This document shows, piece by piece, positions 55,540-64,000 of a stretch of 64,000 nt of DNA; within the stretch, counting starts at the first letter, position 1; each line of letters begins with the position of its first letter. The stretch comes from Solanum dulcamara (lineage: Eukaryota > Streptophyta > Magnoliopsida > Solanales > Solanaceae). Under the pieces are notes generated by a model. It saw nothing but the letters and a program-made list of their open reading frames with translations, searched no databases and had not been told where the DNA came from. A program made the position numbers and the translations under genes. The stretch is taken from assembly GCF_947179165.1 (NCBI RefSeq), contig NC_077246.1:67000921-67064920 (forward strand), read 5' to 3'.

Positions 55540-57950
55540 GAAAGTGAAGGAATCATGGCCGTCAGATCATTGATATGGGGCCCACTTGAGCGTAATTGTT
55601 AGGTCTCTACTGTCGGATTTTCCCCCCAATTTCGGCCACTGCTTTCGGGAGTCATGGAGGCGGCCGTCTTTGTCTTTTGAAATTTATGTTTATAATAATA
55701 TAATATATATATATATATTTTGTTTTGGAGATTTTGTAGTCAACTTAAAAAGGAAAAATAATATTTGGGGATAAATATCAAAGGTCATAGTTATAAGCTA
55801 GAATAGAATTTGAATATTATGGGTTTAAAAATAATATACAAAAATATATTGAAGTAGTTATACCAATTAGTGATTTTTAATACATATACAAAACTAATGA
55901 ACCTCAAATTTAACGGGAAGCAACAATTTTTTATTAATCAATTTCAATATTTTAATTTAAATGCATACTGACTTATTTGTAAATAAATTTCAAACTTCTA
56001 TCATTTTATTATAATAGCTATTTTAATCGGTTAAACCAAATGAATTATTGTTTTATTAAGAAGCTAAAACATGAATAATTACTTTATGAAATGAAATCTT
56101 GACAAACAGAGTTTTGTAAGTTTTCAATATTGACTTTTTTAATCATTTGACTTAATTTTGCATGCACGTTATAACTTGTGTTACCCAAATTTACTGTTAC
56201 AAGACACAATTTACAAATTGTGTTACACAATTAGAAATAAGCTTAGTAATTATTAGTCAAACTAATTTAGCATTTCAATTGAGCTAATTATTACATTTTG
56301 TAGAAAAATTACATGTTTTAAATGTCTTTGTCGTACATAAACAGATTTGAAAAAACATAGGGTAGTTCTTATTTAGATTCTTATGTAATTTAGTTAAACA
56401 CATTAATCTTTAATTAATTAAAATATATATTTTTGATTCCTTTTCTAGTTAGTAAATATTCACAAATTTAACATAATTAATAGTTGTTCCATTGATTAGT
56501 TATGTGTTATGATAAATTTATGTTCTTAATTTCTATTCGACAGCAATATTGTTCTAAAAATAGTACTAGTACAAATATAATATACTTCAACATAAAGGGA
56601 CTAAAAATCACACATTTCAATTAATTAAACATTAAATGTATTAGTCTAATAGTTCTCTTTTTTTTTTTCGAAATAAAATAAAGATTGTGTCTAGCATAGC
56701 TCATTTTCTGCCGTCCTAATAGGACAATTCATTATGGTACTGAATTTTAAAATGAAATTAGAAATTAATTAAGAATCTATTTTCCCTTTAAACATTTCAT
56801 TTTTACTATTTGTTTTTGATTAATGGGTCATATAAAATCCAGCAAAGCAAATCTTGATAAATGATGATTTTAACCCAAGAAAAAGGGGAATGATCCTTAG
56901 CAATAACAGCTAATTTTCATGATTAGCATTTGGTATGATTTTCTTGATTGGATTTGATGGGATTTTGGCCCCTTTTTCTTTCTACATTTTTTTTTGGCTT
57001 CAGCTTTTTCTTGTTAATTAACAGTGGGGAATCTTGGTTACACAAAGTGACGAAATTTTCATCAAATTGCTTTTTTAAGTAATTATTAGTGTTTATAAAA
57101 TAAACGATCAATTTATACCTTTAATGGTTTGAAAAAATGGTCCATATGTCGTACAAACTTATTGATTACGCTAAATAAAACAAATTGTTTTTGTCTATAA
57201 TTTTACAGAGATTTGAATGACCAGTTGGATATCATTGAGCTCATGCCTTTTATAAATAGGGCCAGAAAAATTTGATAAATTCAAGATATATTAAGAGTTA
57301 ATTATATGAACTATGGTTAATTTAGATTATTATAAATTGTGCAACTAAAAGTTTTACTCGTTGTTCCATTTATGCCGCAATCAAGCTTGTTGATAAAAAC
57401 TAAAATTCAGGATATTTTTTCATATTGGTGATATGAATAAAGGGCTAAGAGCAAAAATTAAGGACATTCACCATCTTTTGTCAATTAAATATGTATAATT
57501 TACCTAAATCTCATAGTCTTAAGAGATAATTACATTATTTCTCTATTTTTTTACAAATTATAAAAATTCCTTAAAATTTATTGACTAGACTTCCAAATAC
57601 ATCAACAAACATCCGAATACATAGAGGAGAAATGTATCCGAGAGGATTTTTTTAAAAAAATGATAAGGAATTTTAAAATTTTTGATAAAATAAAATGTGT
57701 ATTTAGATATACCATATACACCGAGTTTTTTTTCAAAGTTATTGGGTGCACGTGTACCTCCAACCCACCACGTGGGTCCCTCGCTAGTCTAGATAGGATA
57801 GGATGTATTCAAATCTTACGCCATATAAATTCCTCGGGGAAGAAGAACTAACAACATTGTTCTTTTATAACTAATGTCTTACATAAATTGCTTGAAGGAA
57901 ATCATTATGCCAAGCCCAAAATAAGAAAACTACTGATAATGAACACACCA
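55540..57950. other. Intergenic, no gene
   Basis: AT-rich with a short (AT)n at about 55705-55720. No frame shows a recognisable domain and I find no repeat ends. About 57730-57860 is locally GC-richer (caacccaccacgtgggtccc) and may be old transposon debris. Confidence 0.5.
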
Positions 57951-58283
57951 TTAAATAACAATGCTTTCAATTTTGTGAAGGGGAGAACTTATTTATTACA
58001 AAGTAAATCACCTTGAGCAAAGAAAAATCCCCAAATCACCCAAAACATTAGATAACAATATCCAATTTTGGTTCAGCAGAACATTGTAGTCCTTCATTTA
58101 CATATCAAAGTAGACTACTTCATAGCATCTTAGAAGAAGCAATTGATACCATTAGACGAACCAAACGTGAGTTCATAAACAAGTGACCTGAAGATTGACA
58201 GTCTGATAAAACGGTACATTGAAGTAATTAATGAGAGCTCAGAATCCAAAAAGTGCCGATCAACAGTTTCTCCTATTTATCTA

Positions 58284-58498
58284 TCATCTGTGAGTAGTAA
58301 GCAACTGAAGCTTCTCTTTGTGGTACCTTTTCCAGTATTGCTCTCGACTGTTTTTTCTAGGACGTTGTTGTTGTTGTTGTTGTTGTACTGCAACCACATA
58401 AAGGAATATAGATAAGAATCAATGTATGAATGATCTAAAAGCTTGCTTCTGAGGAACTTACGCTTGAAAGAAAGATGATGTTGATTTCTGAAGGACAT
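58284..58498 (-). CDS. Candidate small spliced gene, poly-Gln/basic peptide
   Basis: Two pieces, 58462-58498 and 58284-58387, are joined by a strong intron (CAAGC|GTAAGT ... GTGGTTGCAG|TA). Spliced, they encode 46 aa: MSFRNQHHLSFK, then seven Gln from a (CAA)n run, then a basic tail ending KEKLQLLTTHR before TGA. The downstream DNA to about 57960 looks like a 3' UTR. No family is recognised. It could be the 3' end of a longer gene whose upstream exons I did not find, since an acceptor-like acattag precedes the ATG. Support is only the splice signals and open frame. Confidence 0.25.
58364..58387. repeat. (GTT)8 microsatellite
   Basis: Eight gtt units ending in gta. On the minus strand they encode Gln or Asn depending on frame. 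Likely length-polymorphic. Confidence 0.9.
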
Positions 58499-58664
58499 CA
58501 AGTCTTGTGGAACTATATGCTAATGTTTAGAAACCTAAAGTGTTGAGGTCAGACTCTTCTAAATTGAGACTTTAGAGCAACCATTTGCTGATATAGAAAA
58601 CCAGTAAAATAAATAACCCAATTTGAACAATAGAAAGTCTAATTAATGAGACCAAGAGATTCAA

Positions 58665-59111
58665 ATGACAACATTTTTTTATCAAGAACACCCACAGCTT
58701 GTCAACCTAAGCAAGGAACTCAAGAAGAAATTCTACCACATGCTGCAAACTGAACAAACTCCCAAACTGCTATTCTCAGTATTTCAAGAATATTACCTCT
58801 ATATGCATAAAGGTAAATTACTCTGTACTGTCGTTGCTACCACTGCTTTTGCTGCTCTTAATTACTGGTTTCTTCCTTTGTATGAACAATGACATTTTTG
58901 TTATATTCCAGCTTCACACTTCCTGTGTCACTTAGAATGTAGCTGGTTTTTTCTGTTTTGGTTGAATATAGTAGTGCTTTGCAGCTTTTTGATTGAATGT
59001 ACTGATGCTTTGAAACTCTATGGGGCTTTTGAGTCAACTAGGTTAACTAAGGAACTTCCCATCACTGCTTCTGATGTTTTAGTTGGTGGACAAGAATATT
59101 TATATGTATGA
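58665..59111 (+). CDS. Candidate two-exon frame, function unknown
   Basis: The ATG at 58665 opens a frame to 58812, where AAAG|GTAAAT is a good donor. An acceptor tatattccag precedes 58912, and the joined frame stays open for 66 more codons to TGA at 59109-59111 (115 aa in total). The first part (HPQLVNLSKELKKKFYHML...) looks like an amphipathic helical protein, and the second begins with a hydrophobic segment. I recognise no domain, and the open length is only mildly better than chance, so this may be a gene relic. Confidence 0.22.
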
Positions 59112-59822
59112 TTAAGGTGTCAAAGACATTTTGGATTTGAGTCAACATGAATATAAAGGAAGTTTTCAAGTTGCATCTGAATGTGCTCGTTTGTATATAC
59201 ATGGAAGTCGAGTGTGGTTTTTCACAAAATTTCACTTATTTACGTTTTTATGGTTTCCCAACATGGCAACTGTGACTTACTTGGCCACTTGACACATGTA
59301 TCCAAACTAAACTCGACTCAACACAACTGGAGGCCAAGACTGTTTAGAAGGAATATGGCTTCCATATTCTCCCACACAATCTCATATAATCAGCATTTTT
59401 CTTCAATAAACCCACGCTTCAGTTGCGTTTTGTGCATTAGGCTCCAACATGCAAGTTGTAGCTTTTTACATTTAACAACTCTACTAGAAAGAATCAAGCA
59501 CGAGTATAAGGACAAGTTGGAGTTATGTACAATTTAGATAGGCCATTGAGAGAGTTATCAACTTCATCAATAAGTTCTTATTAGTGATTCCTATCCTTAG
59601 AGAATACAAATGTTCCTTTCACAAAATAGTACATCATTTCGCGTCAATTTCATGACAAATGAAATCACAGACTGGAGGTGCCTTAAATGCGTAACTTTAT
59701 TAAACCATCGATATGCAATTTAAGTTATTCCATTCATATTGATACTTCATTCAAAAGGAAATCGCAAAAATGCACTCATAAGAGTACAACAAAATCAGCA
59801 TCCAAGGAAGCAAAAACATTAG

Positions 59823-59957
59823 GTGATTTCTTTTCATCTGTCAAAAACTTGGGGACAGATTTACCCGGTACTTGTGCTGGTGGGAGAGAGCAGGTATCCT
59901 ATGGAATTAATGCAGGTAAACATAAGCTGGCCCAGACGCCACGGTTATTTAAAAAAA
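59823..59957 (+). mobile_element. 3' part of a Solanaceae SINE
   Basis: The stretch acagatttacccggtacttg, gtgggagagagcaggtatcc and aagctggcccagacgccacgg followed by an A-run (13 A) matches, from memory, the 3' body and tail of TS/SolS-type SINEs. No tRNA-like A/B boxes are seen upstream, so the copy is probably 5'-truncated. Confidence 0.6.
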
Positions 59958-60076
59958 AAAAAATTCCTCTCACTCATCTCGAACAAAAAGCTCAACATGT
60001 CATAATCCAGGACAAAGAAATATCAAAAGATTGAAAACAAAGTATCCAAAATCAATATTAATAGTAGTTACCGGGG

Positions 60077-60414
60077 TCATTGATTATCTGCCAGTTTCTG
60101 TTGATCTGTGCCTTCATCATTTAGGTTTCCAAACTTGTCCTTGAAAGAATCTTGCCTCTGCAACCACATCATGTGCCCCTGCCAGTCAAATTACACAAAT
60201 TTTGATCTTTTAAAATCAAAAAAATTGGTGGTAGTGTATTATAAGATGGGGAATCGATCCCTCGCCAACAAGGTGAAATTTCAGTAATCAATCAACTGAG
60301 CTTACTTGAAATTGAAATTACCTGGAGAGCAGCAGCCCAGACAATGAGGAATGAAGCGAACCACAGTTTCTTGTCCTTGAGGAGTTCCTTCACTACGAAT
60401 TTCCTCTTCTCCAT
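60077..60414 (-). CDS. Small conserved plant membrane protein (64 aa)
   Basis: Exon 1 (60322-60414) starts ATG GAG AAG AGG. The intron has consensus ends (CTCCAG|GTAATT ... CTGGCAG|GGG), and exon 2 is 60077-60178 ending in TGA. The exons join in phase 0 to 64 aa: a basic N-terminus (MEKRKFVVKELLKDKK), one hydrophobic helix (LWFASFLIVWAAAL, residues ~18-31), then GHMMWLQRQDSFKDKFG and an acidic tail. I recall similar short proteins of unknown function across flowering plants; that is memory, not a search. A single-pass membrane protein of an organelle or the ER is plausible. The intron holds a tRNA-like relic. Confidence 0.75.
60245..60306 (-). pseudogene. tRNA-like relic in an intron
   Basis: On the minus strand, aagctcagttgattgat resembles an A box and gagggatcgattcccc a B box about 30 nt apart. 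No acceptor stem or full cloverleaf forms. It is probably a SINE head or tRNA pseudogene inside the intron of the 64-aa gene. Confidence 0.5.
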
Positions 60415-60871
60415 TGATGAGTACCTCAAAACCCTTGTTACCAAAACACTATAATTTGCATATTGAAAATTGGATATACTCGAGTTGTGTTACTCAAACG
60501 GGTTAACTCTTATGTTAATTGTACTTCACACCCACAAGTTTTATATTATATTTTCACCCCAATTTTATTTTTAAAATCAAACTCTCCTCAACTTTGAACA
60601 ATAATCAAACTCTCCTCTTTATCCTAATTAAAATTTTAAAATGCCTATTATACCCTTTCATTATCATTTTTTTAAGTATTCTATTTTAAAAATAAATTAT
60701 AAATATCTATGTTAAAAAATAAATTATATATAATATAAAGATATATTAAATAGATGTGATATAACAAGGATAAAATAGACAATGCATGAGATAAATGGGG
60801 AGTTAGATTTTAAAAGTAAAGTTACATGTATATCCTTTATTATTTATTGGGGCAAAGACATAAATTCACCC

Positions 60872-61966
60872 TTGAACTTGTTCTGAAAAATCAGTTATAC
60901 ACTTAAACTGTCGTAGTGACCTATTACCCACCTATTTTTGTTCTAAGTGTAATTAATACCACCCCAAAACTGACAAGAAAATAAAATTAAATATAAAAAT
61001 AAAATAGGCGCATTTAAATAAAAAATAAACTCAAAAAAATAATTTTTTTAACCCAGCCTCTATATTCTCCTTCTTCATGCTCCTCTTTTCTTATTCTCCT
61101 TCGGACTTTTTCTTCTTCATTTTTTTCGTATCACAATTCAATACTTTGTCACTCAATTTCCACCATTATCAAGAGACTTTTCACTAATTCCACACTAATT
61201 TGACTCATAATTAACACACCAAATCATATCAAGATGACTCACTAAAAAAGAGAATTCTTTACTCCAAATTTCACAACGTATTAGATTCTAGAAATTAGTA
61301 ATTTTGTCCTCCTCATCTTTCTACTTTCACCTTCAAATTTCCAGCAAGATACTAGCAAACCCTCCAACCTTAAAAACCCCAAATATACTTGTTGCCGGTA
61401 GGTATGCATATGCATACATCCACTTGCCTTGTTTGGTTGAAAATTGAATTTTTTTTTCATCTAGGTATTCATATAAATGTGCAGATTCACATATTCACTT
61501 GTCTTATTTGGTTAAAAATTATTTTTTTTTTCATCTAGGTATTTATATAGATTTGCATATTCACACATCCACTAGCCCTTTTTGGTTTGATTTGGCTAAA
61601 AGTTACATCTTTTTATGAAATTTTTGTATTCTTGGTTGTTTGGTATTCTTTATAATCAAAAGAAATGGTCGAAAATGGAGTCCAGATGAAAAAGAAGAGA
61701 GAAAATAAAGACAAAAATGGTATCATTCTGGTGAGGAAGAAGACAGAAGATAGAGGCAAATATGGTTTGAAAAAAAAAGTGAAATAAATAAATAAATTAC
61801 ACGTGTAAGCTTTTACAGACCTGTCAGACGCATGCACACCACTCTAGATTGTGTGACTGATTTTGTACTTTCGAAGGTGGTATTAATTACACTTTGAACA
61901 AGAATAGGTGTGTAATAGGTCACTACGATAGTTTAAGCGTGTAACTGGCTTTTGAGACAAGTTCAA
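60872..61966. mobile_element. Foldback MITE with ~91-bp inverted ends
   Basis: Ends at 60872-60963 and 61876-61966 are inverted copies (ttgaacttgt...cttaaact.tcgtagtgacctatta....aatacc) differing at about a dozen positions. The interior is ~0.9 kb of AT-rich DNA with pyrimidine runs and two copies of a 'catctaggtattcatat' segment (about 61460 and 61530). No transposase. Long TIRs without coding suggest a non-autonomous Mutator-type or foldback element. The target duplication is not resolved. Confidence 0.85.
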
Positions 61967-62263
61967 ATGAATGTATGCCTTTTCATATGTATATAATTCA
62001 AAAGAAAAAATATATATATGTAAGAGTATAACAATTCTAATTTGAGAAAGTTCTCAAAGATCAAAGTCACAAGGACAATAGGCCATTTCTAACTACATAA
62101 ATTTCATTTATCTTCAACATAAACTTCAATAAGTAAAAAAAAAAAAAGAATACTCCACAAAGTTATATCCAAAAGAATAGTCATAACTTTTTTATCCTTG
62201 TTCAATTTTGTACAATGATATGACACATGAATGTATACACACACTATAAACTAAACTAATGTT
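61967..62263. other. 3' flank of the U-box gene
   Basis: AT-rich sequence expected to hold the U-box gene's 3' UTR. It begins with a 28-bp stretch that also occurs at about 44794-44821. Confidence 0.4.
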
Positions 62264-63598
62264 TCAAAATGGCCTTTTTAGGTTCTTCAAGTCCAAAGAA
62301 TCAATACACTCTACCTTACCTCTATGCAAATTCAACAATTTCAACAAATCACTAGCCTTCTCCTTAGTATTATCACTACATCCAACTTGTATTAGTAGCA
62401 ATAGCTTTTGAAATGCACCAACTTGAAGTGCTTCATTAATAAGCACAACATTTTCCTTTCTCTCATTCTTCACAATTAGTTTCCATAAGATTGAGACTGC
62501 AAATTCAGTTGCCAAATTTGACACTCTCAACAATTTCTTGATCAAAACAGGAATAGTTAAGGCATAATTATTAGCCCTTTTTGTCCCTTCCTCTGAGTTG
62601 CAAAGTCCAGCCAAAATTCCTAATGCTTTTTCACATATGCTCTTTTCACAATCCACAAGTGTCTCTAAAAGCAATTCCACTAACCCCAAATCAACAAATT
62701 TGGATCTTGCTTTCTCATTTGATAATTGTGATGAATTAACCATATGGTAAATAGTTAATAAAGAAGCTTTTGTGGTAGTAGGACATATTGGCTCTTTCAC
62801 TAACTTCACTAAAGATTCCAAAGCTCCATCAATCTTTAATAACTCTTCTACTCTCCATGTTTCCTCCATTCTCATAATTTCTTTTAGCAAAAACACTGAA
62901 TTCCTTCTGCTTGATAAACTACCACATTTCAAGAACCAAACCATGCAATTTAAAGATGATTTTGATCCAAGAATTGACTTGGACTCACCATCTAGAGGCA
63001 ATAAAATTGTCAAAGTTGATAAAATTTCTTCCATTGTTTCAACTTCATAAACGGATGATTTCTCCATAAAACCAAGAAGTGTAGATGATAAAATCTTCCC
63101 TGCCCCGTTTGCAATAAAACAGCGTTTATTCCTTGTACTTTCCTTTATCATCTTCCTCATTTTCATTACCAGTTCGCAACCAGACTCTGAGCCTTGCTGC
63201 AATTTGCAGGAAGACTCGATCTTCCTAAGAATCACCGTTACCTCTGATGAGGTAACGGGAATTCTTGGAGTTGGGATCCTCTCGATCCCATGATCTTTAT
63301 TCAAAACACACCATTCTTGGATCATTTTCCTCATGGTATGATTAGGAATTGGCTCAAGTGTCTTCAACACTTTTTTAGTAATGGGACATGTTTGATTCCC
63401 ACTTTCAATCCATGTCTCGATGCTCACTCGATCATACGTTATCCCCGTTGATAAAGTCACAGGATCCTTCATCAAATCTAATGAAATTGGACACTTGAAA
63501 TGGCTAGGAATCATCAACAACTCCATGTTTTTTTCTTCAATTTGTTTCTTTGAGTTGCTCCTCCTTGATGCTCTTCTCTTCCTCCATGTTGAAATCAT
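62264..63598 (-). CDS. PUB21: U-box/ARM E3 ubiquitin ligase, PUB20/21-like
   Basis: One uninterrupted 444-codon exon starting at the ATG at 63598. The basic N-terminus (MISTWRKRRASRR) is typical of the PUB20/21/CMPG1 group. The U-box spans residues ~30-98 (IPSHFKCPISLDLMKDPVTL...TYDR.SIETWI...CPITKK) with the hydrophobic and Pro positions for E2 docking intact. The rest is helical ARM-type repeats (for example SLLTIYHMV, ALGILAGLCNSEEGTKRA, AVSILWKLI). It would attach ubiquitin to ARM-bound targets in the cytosol or nucleus. Relatives take part in pathogen and stress responses. Intron-less structure and length fit the family. The exact PUB number is by similarity only. Confidence 0.92.
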   Translation of the reverse strand: MISTWRKRRASRRSNSKKQIEEKNMELLMIPSHFKCPISLDLMKDPVTLSTGITYDRVSIETWIESGNQTCPITKKVLKTLEPIPNHTMRKMIQEWCVLNKDHGIERIPTPRIPVTSSEVTVILRKIESSCKLQQGSESGCELVMKMRKMIKESTRNKRCFIANGAGKILSSTLLGFMEKSSVYEVETMEEILSTLTILLPLDGESKSILGSKSSLNCMVWFLKCGSLSSRRNSVFLLKEIMRMEETWRVEELLKIDGALESLVKLVKEPICPTTTKASLLTIYHMVNSSQLSNEKARSKFVDLGLVELLLETLVDCEKSICEKALGILAGLCNSEEGTKRANNYALTIPVLIKKLLRVSNLATEFAVSILWKLIVKNERKENVVLINEALQVGAFQKLLLLIQVGCSDNTKEKASDLLKLLNLHRGKVECIDSLDLKNLKRPF

Positions 63599-63721
63599 TG
63601 TTTGTTACAACAAAAAGTAAAAAACTTAACTTGAACTAGAAATCTTTAGACAAATGAGTTTGGTTTTATGATTTTATTGTTTGCAAGTTATATGATAGGT
63701 AAAGAGTGTGTAGGAGTTAAT

Positions 63722-63736
63722 GTGTATATATATGTG
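63722..63736 (-). promoter_or_regulatory. TATA-rich core promoter of the U-box gene
   Basis: The minus strand reads CACATATATATACACA about 125-138 bp upstream of the ATG at 63598, a plausible TATA region with a ~100-nt leader. Confidence 0.5.
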
Positions 63737-64000
63737 AGTTTGTTGATGTCACGCGGTTCAACTTCCAATATTTAATATAATTGAAGTATAGTACTATGTA
63801 TTATAGTTTTAATAGTAAAAAGATATTCAAGAACGTGTGAGCTAAATTGAATATTGACTAAGAAAAATTACAAGTGTTGAATAGGAATGGGGCAAAAAAG
63901 GGGTGCTAAGGAGGTTTGTTTAGACTAGCTAGAGGTGTTTTTTTTTGTTTTGCTTTTTTGACTAGAGATGTTAGGTATAAGGAATATTGAAAATAATAAA

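Overview
This is a nuclear chromosome segment from a flowering plant, almost certainly a Solanaceae species and most likely Solanum. The evidence is spliced plant genes (GT-AG introns), AT-rich intergenic DNA, Solanaceae-type SINE pieces, Stowaway and other MITEs, Ty1/copia and Ty3/gypsy retrotransposons, and an R1-type NLR relic. I see no bacterial, viral or organellar block, and no operons or CRISPR arrays. Layout: 1-1683 is the 3' end of a decayed Ty3/gypsy element with its LTR. 4973-5509 encodes an unrecognised four-helix membrane protein. 6436-11843 is a complete, very young Ty1/copia element on the minus strand (5-bp target duplication AGGTC, LTRs differing at one base), in which gag and pol share a frame and are split by one stop codon. 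12-15 kb is MITE-rich AT DNA ending in a perfect 35-bp hairpin. 15006-22.4 kb is a Mutator-like complex: a TIR-bounded insert carrying a two-exon minus-strand gene, a broken MULE transposase (+), and a broken DUF1985 gene (-). 24566-24636 is an intact tRNA-Gly(GCC), followed by a threefold tandem repeat, an LTR-like block and a clean 2-kb solo LTR with target duplication CCTAC. The gene-bearing middle holds a complete seven-exon cyclin of the SOLO DANCERS type (31305-35319, meiosis), an R1-type NLR relic, an old Ty1/copia element (37175-42276, target duplication GAATC), a Kunitz inhibitor with two frameshifts, and an intact dirigent gene (start corrected to the ATG at 45022). 45.7-49.3 kb holds SINEs and a truncated Ty3/gypsy element whose LTR contains a GC-rich minisatellite. 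The right end carries a PLATZ zinc-binding transcription factor (52567-55443, minus), two weak small-gene candidates (58.3-59.1 kb), a 64-aa small membrane protein gene (60077-60414, minus), a MITE with about 91-bp inverted ends, and a PUB20/21-like U-box/ARM E3 ligase (62264-63598, minus). The host genes are functionally unrelated (meiosis, lignan/lignin-type chemistry, transcription, ubiquitination). What ties the window together is repeated transposon insertion and decay. The most interesting items are the gag-stop-pol arrangement in the young copia element, the MULE/DUF1985/captured-gene complex, and a 22-bp SINE-tail insertion flanked by a 22-bp duplication.
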